Assembly (NCBI GenBank): GCA_903896775.1
Contig: CAITZE010000415.1
Span: 1-10,595 of the forward strand
Reading direction: 5' to 3'
DNA: 10,595 bases
DNA from: an uncultured bacterium
GTDB lineage: Bacteria > Pseudomonadota > Alphaproteobacteria > Rhodospirillales > Rhodospirillaceae
How positions within the stretch are numbered: the first letter of the stretch is position 1; every line of letters begins with the position of its first letter. The position numbers and the translations under genes were made by a program. Positions 1 to 7,026 of the stretch are shown here, one piece after another. The notes beneath the pieces were generated by a model. It saw nothing but the letters and a program-made list of their open reading frames with translations. It ran no database searches and was not told the origin of the DNA.

Positions 1-220
1 AGCTGACCGAATCGCGCATTTCGCCGACCATGATGATATCCGGGTCCTGCCGCAAAACATGCTTGAGCGCATGATGAAACGACAGGGTGTCCAGGCCGAC
101 CTCGCGCTGCTCGATCACCGACTGGTTGTCCTCGAACACGAACTCGATGGGATCCTCCAGGGTGACCACGTGCTTTTTGAAGTTGGCGTTGATGTGCTCC
201 AACATCGCCGCAAGCGTCGT
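1..220 (-). other. PilT/PilU-type pilus retraction ATPase segment joined to ftsK at the P-loop
   Basis: After the shared GTTGSGKS the frame continues TTLAAMLEHINANFKKH, then an Asp-box-like TLEDPIEFV (residues 493-501), SVIEQREVGLDTLSF (507-521) and LRQDPDIIMVGEMRD (529-543). The last stretch fits the T2SP/T4P secretion ATPase signature (L-R-x-x-P-D-x-hydrophobic(3)-G-E-x-R-D) as I recall it. These are hallmarks of PilT retraction ATPases and are not found in FtsK. The N-terminal PAS-like domain of a true PilT is missing because the FtsK part replaces it. Glutamate codons here are 6 GAG to 1 GAA, against roughly 7 GAG to 25 GAA in the FtsK part, so the segment seems to come from a different coding background. 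The exact breakpoint cannot be placed within the shared P-loop codons (about 221-244). Confidence 0.85.
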
Positions 221-1639
221 GGACTTGCCGGAGCCGGTGGTGCCGGCGACCAGCAAGTGCGGCATGCGTGCGAGGTCGGCGAACACCGGCATACCGCCGA
301 TATCTTTGCCGAGCGCCAGGGTGAGTCGGCCGTCGCTCTTTTCGAACTCTTCGGCGGCCAGCATTTCGCGCAAGTAAACAGTTTCACGTCCGGCATTGGG
401 CAACTCAATGCCGATGACGCTGCGGCCCGGCACAACGGCGATGCGCACCGCCACCGCGCTCATGGAGCGCGCGATATCGTCGGCCAGCGAAACCACGCGG
501 CTGGTTTTGGTGCCGGGCGCCGGCTCCAATTCATACAGCGTGACAACAGGGCCAGGGCGCACTTTGGTGATCTGGCCCTTGATGCCGAAGTCGTCCAGCA
601 CGGATTCCAGCATGCGCGCATTGCTCTCGAGCGCCTCGCGGCTGACGACTTTGCTGACGCGTTCCGGCGGCGGCGCGGTCAGGATTTCGAGGTGTGGCAG
701 ATCGAAACCTCTGTTGGCGGTCGGCAGCAGATTGCCCTGGCGTGCTTCGATTTCACGCTTCGATGGCTTGGCGGCTTTCACGCGCGGCGTCACGACGGCG
801 TCTTTGGCTTTCGGAATTTCGATTTCAAAGGCTTCGGCGTGAGGCGCTTCTTCTTCCAACGGCATGGCCGAGTCTTCTTCGTCGACGATTTCGACGGCGG
901 GTTCTTTGCGCACGCGTTTGAGCGGCGCTTTTTCTTCCACCTCGGCATTTCGGTCGGAGATGGAACGCGTCAGCGAAACCAGGGCTGCGCTGCTTGCTCG
1001 GCCGAAAGCCAGCGCAGCAATGCCACCGCGCTGAAGCCATTCGCCTGCTGTACCGGCTTTGACGGTCATGGCCCACAACGCCATAAAGACGCCCGTCGCG
1101 CCGGCGGCGGTGGAAAGGAACACGCGTAATGCATCACCCACCAAGGGATCGACGCTTCTGAGGATAATGTTATGGCGGGTCGCCAAATTCAGCAGCACTT
1201 GGCCAGCTGAACCACCGAAGCCTGAAGCAATCGGCCACACGCTGGGGGCGGGAATTATTTCGAGGCCCATCGAAATCAAAAGTGCCGCTGCAACGGTCGC
1301 GAGTGTACGCAGCCATAGCCAACCGACCATTTCGGATCTCATCAACCGCATTCCCCACGCAACGATCACCAATGCAATCACGCCGGCCCCGAGACCTACG
1401 GCCTGCAGCGCGGCGTCGGCTACGATGGCGCCCGGCAGTCCCAAAGCGTTCTCGGGTGTCGTGTTTGTCGCAGTATTGAGTGAGGGATCTGTTGGCGTGT
1501 AGCTCAACAAAGCCAGAACGATCCCAATGCCGATCAGCGTGACGCTGGCACCCGCGACAAACAGCACGCTACGTTTCAGCAAAGCGGCCCAGGCCGGCGG
1601 AAGGAACGGAACATTTTGAGCGCGGACGGCGGTATTCAT
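1..1639 (-). CDS. ftsK: FtsK-type DNA translocase N-terminal part, fused in frame to a PilT-like ATPase segment; 3' end outside window
   Basis: Residues 1-473 read as FtsK, the membrane-anchored septal DNA pump. Hydrophobic segments lie at about 24-47, 70-99, 109-128 and 172-191, with the FtsK-like DPSLNTAT stretch at 51-58. An acidic/basic linker covers about 230-300. The translocase alpha/beta region follows (about 330-460, including GPVVTLYELEPAPGTKTSRV), then MPHLLVAGTTGSGKS with the Walker A lysine at 472. FtsK proteins normally continue with GKSV-x-x-N and a second RecA half. Here residues 474-546 instead match PilT/GspE-family ATPases, so the FtsK Walker B and gamma domain are absent. 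The ATG at 1637-1639 is preceded by AGGA overlapping the stop of the upstream aminotransferase gene (11-base gap), which suggests translational coupling. The FtsK identity of the first 473 residues is secure. Whether the junction exists in the organism is doubtful. Confidence 0.85.
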   Translation of the reverse strand, partial: MNTAVRAQNVPFLPPAWAALLKRSVLFVAGASVTLIGIGIVLALLSYTPTDPSLNTATNTTPENALGLPGAIVADAALQAVGLGAGVIALVIVAWGMRLMRSEMVGWLWLRTLATVAAALLISMGLEIIPAPSVWPIASGFGGSAGQVLLNLATRHNIILRSVDPLVGDALRVFLSTAAGATGVFMALWAMTVKAGTAGEWLQRGGIAALAFGRASSAALVSLTRSISDRNAEVEEKAPLKRVRKEPAVEIVDEEDSAMPLEEEAPHAEAFEIEIPKAKDAVVTPRVKAAKPSKREIEARQGNLLPTANRGFDLPHLEILTAPPPERVSKVVSREALESNARMLESVLDDFGIKGQITKVRPGPVVTLYELEPAPGTKTSRVVSLADDIARSMSAVAVRIAVVPGRSVIGIELPNAGRETVYLREMLAAEEFEKSDGRLTLALGKDIGGMPVFADLARMPHLLVAGTTGSGKSTTLAAMLEHINANFKKHVVTLEDPIEFVFEDNQSVIEQREVGLDTLSFHHALKHVLRQDPDIIMVGEMRDSVS

Positions 1640-1650
1640 GGCATTGGTTC

Positions 1651-2859
1651 CTATAACGACAGGCTGGAGAGTGTGTGCTTCATGCGCGTCAAAGCGTCCG
1701 CCGTGCGCTGGCGGTCGTGAACGAGAGCAACGCGGATGTAGGCGCTGCCGGGATTGCTGCGAGGATCGTTCGTCACGGCGCGGGCGAGATATCCGCCCGG
1801 CAAGACTTTGACGCCGGCTTCGCGCCACAGCTTTTTTGTGGCGGCTTCGCCGTCACCGACATCAAGCCACAGAAAGAAGCCGCCGGCGGGCCGGTAAAAT
1901 CCGAAATCTTTTCCGAAGATCCGCGCGGCGTCATCGAGCTTGGCGCGGTAGAGGCGACGGTTGTCCTCAACATGATCTTCATTGCGCCACAAGGCTGCTG
2001 CTGCGGCGAGCACGGGTACAGGCTGAACCGCGCCGCCGTGAGCGCGTAATTTCTGGAACTTGGCGATCAGGTCCGCATCGCCGGCGACGAAGCCCGCACG
2101 CAGGCCCGGCACGCTCGAGCGCTTGGACAGGGAGTTGAACACCAGAACATTTTTGAGGCCTTCGCCTAGCGCGGCGCAGGCTTGCAGCGCGCCGGCGGGA
2201 GGCGCGGTGTCATAAATTTCCGAGTAGCATTCGTCCGAGATCAATACGAAGTCATGTTTGCGCGCGAGGCGAATGACATCCTTTAGGAGATCGAGGCTTG
2301 CCACGGTACCTTGCGGATTGGCTGGCGTGCACAAATAGGCCATGGCTGCCCGGTCCAGGTCGCTCGGAGCAACGCCGCCATAGTCGGGCAGAAAGTCGGT
2401 AGCTTTGGTGGCAGGTACAAAAATCGGCTCGGCGCCGTTCATGACCGCCGCGCCGAAATAGACCTGATAGAACGGGTTGGGCATCAGAACCGTCGGCGCG
2501 CGTCCGTTCTTTTGCGGAGGAACGCAAAGCTGTGCAGCCATAAACAGGGCTTCGCGGCTGCCGGCCACGGGCAGAATATGACGCTCGGAGTCCAGAAACC
2601 CAGCTGGGAGGCCGTAACGGGTATCAGCCCAGGCGGCGACAGCGGTGCGGTAATCGGGCGTGCCTGGCGTCGGGGGGTATTTCCCCCAATCGGCCAACGC
2701 AGTCCGGCCCAAGGCTTTAGCAAGTAAATCCGGGGGTGTGTGTTGGGGCTCGCCAATGGACATAACCAGCGGGGCAGTGCCGGGCTCAATGCCCGCCAGC
2801 AGCGCTGCCAGACGCTGAAACGGATACTCCGTCAGCCCATCCAAACGCGTGTTGTACAT
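1651..2859 (-). CDS. dapC: Class I/II PLP-dependent aminotransferase, probably succinyldiaminopimelate transaminase
   Basis: This 402-residue fold-type I aminotransferase probably transfers an amino group from glutamate in the succinylase route to meso-diaminopimelate and lysine. The PLP-binding lysine is K246 in FNSLSKRSSVPGLRAG. N181 sits in PANPQG, D209 and Y212 in ISDECYSE (D209 contacts the pyridine nitrogen), and R376 in YIRVALV should bind the substrate carboxylate. The N-terminus (MYNTRLDGLTEYPFQRL) resembles the proteobacterial DapC type (N-x-R-L-x-x-L-x-x-Y-P-F). I chose the ATG at 2857-2859 because homology begins there and AGG lies 6 bases upstream; an upstream in-frame extension to 2931 has no family resemblance. 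The gene is followed after 11 bases by ftsK, so the two are probably co-transcribed. The class assignment is certain; the DapC substrate is inferred from overall resemblance, and another class I aminotransferase remains possible. Confidence 0.8.
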   Translation of the reverse strand: MYNTRLDGLTEYPFQRLAALLAGIEPGTAPLVMSIGEPQHTPPDLLAKALGRTALADWGKYPPTPGTPDYRTAVAAWADTRYGLPAGFLDSERHILPVAGSREALFMAAQLCVPPQKNGRAPTVLMPNPFYQVYFGAAVMNGAEPIFVPATKATDFLPDYGGVAPSDLDRAAMAYLCTPANPQGTVASLDLLKDVIRLARKHDFVLISDECYSEIYDTAPPAGALQACAALGEGLKNVLVFNSLSKRSSVPGLRAGFVAGDADLIAKFQKLRAHGGAVQPVPVLAAAAALWRNEDHVEDNRRLYRAKLDDAARIFGKDFGFYRPAGGFFLWLDVGDGEAATKKLWREAGVKVLPGGYLARAVTNDPRSNPGSAYIRVALVHDRQRTADALTRMKHTLSSLSL

Positions 2860-2904
2860 AGAAACCTGTGCTCGTCCAGACCCGCAACGATTCTGGGACA
2901 GCAA

Positions 2905-2931
2905 GGTATACGAAACGTAAACAAAAGGCAA
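2905..2931 (-). promoter_or_regulatory. Candidate promoter for the aminotransferase-ftsK operon
   Basis: The 183-base gap 2860-3042 is visibly AT-richer than its surroundings and must contain the start signals for the minus-strand pair. On the minus strand a TTGCCT-like -35 (2926-2931) is separated by 15 bases from a TATACC -10 (2905-2910), which would give a short leader of about 40 bases. The spacer is short and the -35 is imperfect, so this is only a candidate. I see no other gene in the gap and no T-tailed hairpin terminator after hemW. Confidence 0.3.
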
Positions 2932-3042
2932 AAAAGATCGAATTTACAGTAAGCTCTGGCCGACTCTTGAGTCTTTACCTAAAACTCATAAGGCGGTTAT
3001 GGAATACGCGATAACATACTGCAATATCTATATATTATTACC

Positions 3043-4239
3043 TTATGCTAGCAATTCCCGAAGAACGGCATTGAGGGCTAAACGGCCCTTAGGAGTAGCG
3101 CTCAAATTGAGGGGCGTGTCGCTTAAAAAGCCGTCTGCGATCAAGGCCCTGACCGCTTGGGTATCGATCACATCGCTTAAAGGCCGGCCTGTAAGGCGCG
3201 CAAACCGCGATTTATCCACACCCTCCGCCAGCCTCAGTCCCACCATGACCAGTTCCTCGGCGCGGGTTTCGGGCGCGAGGGTCTCTTCTTCTTGGGTTCC
3301 GTGACCAAGGGCGGCGACCCGTTTTAGCCAAATCGCCGGCGCTTTGATTTGGCGGGTTGCGTATGCGACTCCGCCAACGGTCAAGCGACCATGGGCACCG
3401 GGACCGATGCCGACATAATCGCCACCGCGCCAATAGGTCAGGTTATGACGGCAGACGGCATCGTCTTTCGCGTGGTTGGAAATTTCATAAGCGGGATAGC
3501 CAGCTGCCTCGCAGGCGCTCTGGGTGACATCGTAAAGCGCAGCACCCACATCGCCATCAGGCAAAATAAAATCGCCGCGCGCATGCGCATCATGCATCGC
3601 CGTGCCGGGCTCCATGGTGAGTTGATAGAGCGAGAGATGCGTGATGCCGTGATCGGCGACCTCGCGCAACGCTTCGCACAATTCGTTTTCCCAATCGGCA
3701 ATCGTCTGCTGCGGACGTGCGTAAATCAAATCGAAGGACACACGCGGGAAAATCTTCGCTGCTGTGCGCCAGGCTTTGCGGGCTTCTTCGACCGAATGAC
3801 GGCGGCCTAAAAAACGCAGATCGCTTTCCTTCAGCGATTGAACGCCCATAGACAAACGTCCGACGCCTGCTGCGTGAAAGGCCGCGAAGCGTTCGGCATC
3901 GACTGTGCCGGGATTGGCTTCCAAAGTGATCTCGAGATCGTTCGCCGAATTCCAATGCCGACGGGCCGCGTCGATAATGTCGGCGGTGGTTTCGGGATCC
4001 ATCAAGGACGGCGTGCCGCCGCCAAAAAAGATACTCGTCAATGTGCGGCCGTATGTCTGTGCGGCGAAATGCGTGAGCTCTTTCAGCAGAGATTCACGCC
4101 ATGCGTCTTGATCGATGCGATCGGCAACGTGGCTGTTGAAATCGCAGTAGGGACACTTGGAGATACAAAAAGGCCAATGAACATAGAGCCCAAAGCCCTC
4201 GTCGCCCTGTGCTCTTTCATCGTGCGCGCTGTCATTCAT
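3043..4239 (-). CDS. hemW: Heme chaperone HemW (radical SAM family)
   Basis: This 398-residue protein is HemW, a radical SAM protein that binds heme and delivers it to respiratory enzymes. It was long annotated as an oxygen-independent coproporphyrinogen III oxidase-like protein. The [4Fe-4S] motif CX3CX2C is C25, C29, C32 in CISKCPYCDF. The next-but-one residue is Phe (F34) where true HemN has a fourth cysteine, which separates HemW from HemN. FFGGGTPSLM (SAM binding), LEANPGT, GVQSL and the family motif HNLTYWRGGDYVGIGPGAHG are all present. Length is normal. The start ATG overlaps the rdgB stop by four bases (ATGA, 4236-4239) with no clear Shine-Dalgarno, so translation is probably coupled. 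It is the last gene of rph-rdgB-hemW. In other phyla hemW commonly sits beside hrcA-grpE-dnaK; here it lies across a divergent promoter region from them. Confidence 0.95.
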   Translation of the reverse strand: MNDSAHDERAQGDEGFGLYVHWPFCISKCPYCDFNSHVADRIDQDAWRESLLKELTHFAAQTYGRTLTSIFFGGGTPSLMDPETTADIIDAARRHWNSANDLEITLEANPGTVDAERFAAFHAAGVGRLSMGVQSLKESDLRFLGRRHSVEEARKAWRTAAKIFPRVSFDLIYARPQQTIADWENELCEALREVADHGITHLSLYQLTMEPGTAMHDAHARGDFILPDGDVGAALYDVTQSACEAAGYPAYEISNHAKDDAVCRHNLTYWRGGDYVGIGPGAHGRLTVGGVAYATRQIKAPAIWLKRVAALGHGTQEEETLAPETRAEELVMVGLRLAEGVDKSRFARLTGRPLSDVIDTQAVRALIADGFLSDTPLNLSATPKGRLALNAVLRELLA

Positions 4240-4835
4240 GCGAAGCAGGCAGCGACCAACTGACGGAAAGCCATGGCGCGGTGGCTGATGGCGTGTTTGG
4301 CGTCGGCTTCCATTTCGCCGAAGGTCAAAGTCTGTCCGTCGGCCATGAAGATCGGATCGTAGCCAAAGCCCTTTGTACCGCGCGGCGGAAACACAAGTTG
4401 CCCATGCAGCGTGCCTTCAAAGCTTTCGCAATGGCCGTCGGGCCAAGCGAGTGTGAGCGCGCAGTTGAATTGCGCACGGCGATTAGGATTCCCCGCTAGC
4501 GCAGTTTCCACGCGCTTCATGGCGTAATTAAAATCTTTGGAAGGACCAGCCCACCGCGCTGAATAAATCCCCGGCGCGCCATCGAGCCCGTCGACGCTCA
4601 TGCCGGAATCATCGGCGAGCGCGGGAAGATTTGCGGCCGTCGCGGCGGCAAGCGCTTTCAATTCAGCATTGGCGATGAAGGTGGTGCCGGTCTCTTCCGG
4701 CTCAGGTAGATTCAAATCGCCGGCGGAAACCACATCGGCTTTGAAAGTCGACAGCAGCTCGCGGATCTCACGCACCTTACCGGTGTTGTGGCTTGCCACC
4801 ACCAGCTTGCCACCGGTGAAATGCCGATGTGTCAA
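4236..4835 (-). CDS. rdgB: RdgB/HAM1 family non-canonical purine NTP pyrophosphatase (XTP/dITP diphosphatase)
   Basis: This enzyme hydrolyses dITP, ITP and XTP to the monophosphate and pyrophosphate, keeping deaminated purines out of DNA and RNA. The substrate loop SHNTGKVREI is at residues 15-24. LADDSGMSVDGLDGAPGIYSARWAG (73-97) carries the catalytic Asp (D76). FGYDPIF is at 157-163 and the C-terminal SHRAMAF at 184-190. I start it at the TTG at 4833-4835, giving MTHRHFTGGKLVVASHN and 199 residues, the usual family length. That codon begins one base after the rph stop (TAA-A-TTG). A longer frame reaches an ATG at 4887-4889, but it would overlap rph by 50 bases and adds 18 residues that look like rph out of frame. 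No strong Shine-Dalgarno is visible, so translation probably depends on termination of rph. The family call is certain; the TTG start is likely. Confidence 0.93.
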   Translation of the reverse strand: MTHRHFTGGKLVVASHNTGKVREIRELLSTFKADVVSAGDLNLPEPEETGTTFIANAELKALAAATAANLPALADDSGMSVDGLDGAPGIYSARWAGPSKDFNYAMKRVETALAGNPNRRAQFNCALTLAWPDGHCESFEGTLHGQLVFPPRGTKGFGYDPIFMADGQTLTFGEMEADAKHAISHRAMAFRQLVAACFA

Positions 4836-4836
4836 T

Positions 4837-5580
4837 TTACAGGCCCGCTTTCGCCAAAGCCGCGCGCTGCAAGTCCACCAGCTGCGCAATGCCGTTTTTC
4901 GCGAGTGTCATCAACGAAAGGAATTCTTCTTCGGAAAACGGATGGCCTTCGGCCGTGCCTTGGATCTCGACAATTTTGCCGGACGCTGTGAACACAAAGT
5001 TGGCGTCGGCTTGCGCCTTTGAATCTTCCTCATAGTCGAGATCGAGAACAGGAGCGCCTCGGACTAACCCGCAGCTGATGGCAGCCACCGGTTCGCTCAA
5101 AGGAATTTTGGTGATGGCGCCGACGCGCTTCATCGTGGCGAAGGCTTGATGGAGCGCCAAGTAACCGCCGGTGATGCTGGCCGTGCGGGTGCCGCCGTCG
5201 GCTTGAATCACGTCGCAATCGACGCGGACCTGAATCTCGCCGAAACCTTTGATCTCGGTGACGGCGCGTAAAGCCCGTCCCACCAGACGCTGGATTTCCT
5301 GCGTGCGGCCCGATTGACCGCCTTTGGCGGCTTCGCGGGCCGTACGGGTATTGGTTGCGCGCGGCAACATGCCGTATTCGGCCGTCACCCAACCTTTGCC
5401 GCTGTTTTTCAACCAGGGCGGGACACTCTCTTCGACTGTCGCTAGGCAAAGCACATGGGTGTCGCCGAATTTCACCAGACAGGAGCCTTCCGCATGTTTG
5501 CTCACTCCCAGCTCAAAGCTCACATCCCGAAGGGCATCGGCAGCGCGGTTCGCGAAGCGTTTGACGGGGTTCAAAGTCAT
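4837..5580 (-). CDS. rph: Ribonuclease PH
   Basis: RNase PH is a phosphorolytic 3'-5' exoribonuclease that trims tRNA precursors and other RNA 3' ends, releasing nucleoside diphosphates from a hexameric ring. The 247-residue protein is near normal length. Hallmarks are SFELGVSKHAEGSCLVKFGDT (21-41), GWVTAEYGMLPRAT (63-76), SGRTQEIQRLVGR (90-102, R92), the family signature CDVIQADGGTRTAS (122-135, with R132 in the phosphate-binding GTRT) and LDLDYEEDS (179-187, with acidic residues D180 and D186 expected at the active site). ADANFVFTASGKIVEIQGTAEG closes the domain. The first 20 residues (MTLNPVKRFANRAADALRDV) are a few residues longer than the usual R-P-S-G-R type start and less conserved. 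It is first of the rph-rdgB-hemW operon and is divergent from hrcA. Confidence 0.96.
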   Translation of the reverse strand: MTLNPVKRFANRAADALRDVSFELGVSKHAEGSCLVKFGDTHVLCLATVEESVPPWLKNSGKGWVTAEYGMLPRATNTRTAREAAKGGQSGRTQEIQRLVGRALRAVTEIKGFGEIQVRVDCDVIQADGGTRTASITGGYLALHQAFATMKRVGAITKIPLSEPVAAISCGLVRGAPVLDLDYEEDSKAQADANFVFTASGKIVEIQGTAEGHPFSEEEFLSLMTLAKNGIAQLVDLQRAALAKAGL

Positions 5581-5636
5581 GGGATACGTCCAAAATGGGT
5601 CAAAAAGCCTGTAATGCTTCGTCTAACACCCCTCGC

Positions 5637-5705
5637 GGGGCGGATTTGACATTCGCTATCGATCTAGCTGCGGTACTGGAAAGCGAATGTCAAATCCAAA
5701 GCCCC
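5637..5705. repeat. Palindrome 1 in the rph/hrcA intergenic region
   Basis: GGATTTGACATTCGCT (5642-5657) is matched by its perfect 16-base reverse complement at 5682-5697, with a 24-base loop. Outside it GGGGC (5637-5641) can pair with GCCCC (5701-5705), leaving AAA (5698-5700) as a bulge. The outer GGGG can alternatively close a small hairpin with CCCC at 5629-5632. The loop ends in TACTGG (5674-5679), which recurs at the same place in palindrome 2. It could act as a hairpin in RNA, a protein-binding palindrome or a copy of a small repeat element. There is no T run, so it does not look like an intrinsic terminator. Confidence 0.85.
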
Positions 5706-5798
5706 ACGAGATTCTAAATATTGCTCGTGGTCCTTTAATTCTAACATTCGCAAGAAAGCCCCCATACTGGCATGCGAATGTTAGAATTGGACCACGAG
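5704..5798. repeat. Palindrome 2, related to palindrome 1, with an alternative pairing partner
   Basis: The arm 5724-5752 (CTCGTGGTCC, then TTT, then AATTCTAACATTCGCA) is matched by the reverse complement at 5773-5798. That makes 26 paired bases with a TTT bulge at 5734-5736 and a 20-base loop. The loop again ends in TACTGG (5765-5770). CTCGTGG (5724-5730) can instead pair with an upstream copy of CCACGAG at 5704-5710 across a 13-base loop, and that loop contains a second ATTCTAA (5711-5717). Two mutually exclusive folds are therefore possible. The copy starts 91 bases after palindrome 1 when aligned on TACTGG. Confidence 0.85.
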
Positions 5799-5840
5799 GG
5801 CAGGGTCAAAGCAGGGTTCCGTCGATCTTTGGACGCGGCG

Positions 5841-5869
5841 TTGACGCCTTGGGGCGCGCGGCTTACATA
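5841..5869 (+). promoter_or_regulatory. Probable sigma-70-type promoter of hrcA-grpE
   Basis: TTGACG (5841-5846) and TACATA (5864-5869) are separated by exactly 17 bases, a good match to a housekeeping promoter. Transcription would begin near 5876 and leave a leader of roughly 28 bases before the hrcA ATG. It lies just downstream of the two palindromes, so those would be upstream DNA for hrcA rather than part of its transcript. I see no CIRCE element (TTAGCACTC-N9-GAGTGCTAA) here. Confidence 0.6.
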
Positions 5870-5903
5870 GCGGTCACCCCTTTTGCCCCAGTTCGAGCAC
5901 ATC

Positions 5904-6974
5904 ATGACCGCCTCCGACGCTCATAGTGTCGTCGCGTTAAACGAACGCTCGCGGGAGATCTTCCGGCACATTGTCGACGCTTATGTGGAAACCGGAGAGC
6001 CTGTGGGCTCGCGCACGATCGCCCGCAAGCTGAATGGTTTCCTGTCGCCAGCCACGATCCGCAACGTTATGGCGGACCTGGAATATGCCGGACTGCTGTT
6101 CGCCCCCCACACCTCCGCTGGCCGTCTGCCCACCGAGGCAGGCTTGCGCATGTTTGTCAGCGGTTTGCTGCAGGTCGGCGGGCTTGATGCCGAGGAACGC
6201 AAAACCATCGACGCACATTGCCAGGCGGCGGGGCGTTCCTCAGAAGACGTACTTGCACAAGCCACCGACACGCTCGCGGGCCTCGCTCAATGCGCGAGCA
6301 TGGTCTTGGCCCCCAAAGTCGAAGCGCCGCTGCGGCACATCGAATTCGTGCATCTGAAACCGGGCCGCGCATTGGTCGTCATGGTCAACGAAAGCGGCGT
6401 GGTCGAAAATCGCCTGATCGACGTGCCGGCCGATTTGCCGCCGTCGGCTTTGGTGGAAGCCGGCAATTTCCTTGTTGCGCATTTGACGGGCAAAACTATC
6501 GCGGAAGCCCGCACCGACATTTTGGCTGATCTCGACTCACGCCGTGCCCAACTCGACGAGTTGACCACGAAAGTGGTCAAGGCCGGACTCGCCACCTGGG
6601 GCGGGCCCAGCAATTCTGGGGCCCGCGACGCCGCGTTAATCGTCAAAGGCCAATCCAATTTATTGAATAACGTCACCGGCCTTGAAGATTTGGAAAGCAT
6701 CCGCCATTTGTTTACGGTCCTTGAAGCGCGCGAACAAATGGTGCGTGTGCTCGATCTGGTGGGCCGCGCCGAAGGCGTGCAGATTTTTATCGGCGCCCAA
6801 AACGAACTTTTCGGGATGGCCGGATGTTCTATGGTGGTCGCGCCGTTCCAGAACGCGCGCGAACAGATTGTCGGCGCCATTGGCGTCATTGGTCCCACGC
6901 GCCTTAATTATGCGCGCATCATTCCCATGGTCGACTACACCGCGAAGCTCGTCGGCCGTATGCTTGAAAAGTAA
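5904..6974 (+). CDS. hrcA: Heat-inducible transcriptional repressor HrcA
   Basis: HrcA is a dimeric repressor that binds CIRCE operators, in alphaproteobacteria mainly in front of groESL, and depends on GroEL for activity. The 356-residue protein has the N-terminal winged helix-turn-helix GEPVGSRTIARKLNGFLSPATIRNVMADLEYAGLL (31-65), followed by the family motif PHTSAGRLPTEAGLR (68-82). A central GAF-like region includes RHIEFVHLKPGRALVVMVNESGVVENRLI, and the C-terminus ends with IGAIGVIGPTRLNYARIIPMVDYTAKLVG-like conserved sequence. I prefer the ATG at 5904 to an upstream TTG at 5883, because the promoter at 5841-5869 would leave almost no leader for the latter. No strong Shine-Dalgarno precedes either start. 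grpE follows after 52 bases, almost certainly in the same operon. Confidence 0.95.
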   Translation: MTASDAHSVVALNERSREIFRHIVDAYVETGEPVGSRTIARKLNGFLSPATIRNVMADLEYAGLLFAPHTSAGRLPTEAGLRMFVSGLLQVGGLDAEERKTIDAHCQAAGRSSEDVLAQATDTLAGLAQCASMVLAPKVEAPLRHIEFVHLKPGRALVVMVNESGVVENRLIDVPADLPPSALVEAGNFLVAHLTGKTIAEARTDILADLDSRRAQLDELTTKVVKAGLATWGGPSNSGARDAALIVKGQSNLLNNVTGLEDLESIRHLFTVLEAREQMVRVLDLVGRAEGVQIFIGAQNELFGMAGCSMVVAPFQNAREQIVGAIGVIGPTRLNYARIIPMVDYTAKLVGRMLEK

Positions 6975-7026
6975 TCTCGATCTCTTACAACCGTCTCGCA
7001 GCAAAAAAGAGTAAAGAAGTCAGTCC

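Noticed and set aside
59..1129. Long plus-strand open frame (356 codons) opposite ftsK
   Set aside because: It is the reverse of a well-recognised coding frame, has strongly biased Arg/His/Phe composition and no family resemblance; it is a shadow of ftsK.
2860..2931. Upstream extension of the aminotransferase frame by 24 residues
   Set aside because: The added residues have no resemblance to the family and include the AT-rich presumed promoter; the ATG at 2859 fits homology and has AGG upstream.
2987..3047. CATAAGG/CCTTATG inverted repeat flanking the end of hemW
   Set aside because: Only 7 bases with a 47-base loop in AT-rich DNA and no T run; likely chance and not a terminator.
5646..5694. 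Perfect TTGACA -35 hexamers in both arms of palindrome 1, one per strand
   Set aside because: Neither has a plausible -10 at 16-18 bases; the hexamers are a consequence of the palindrome sequence.
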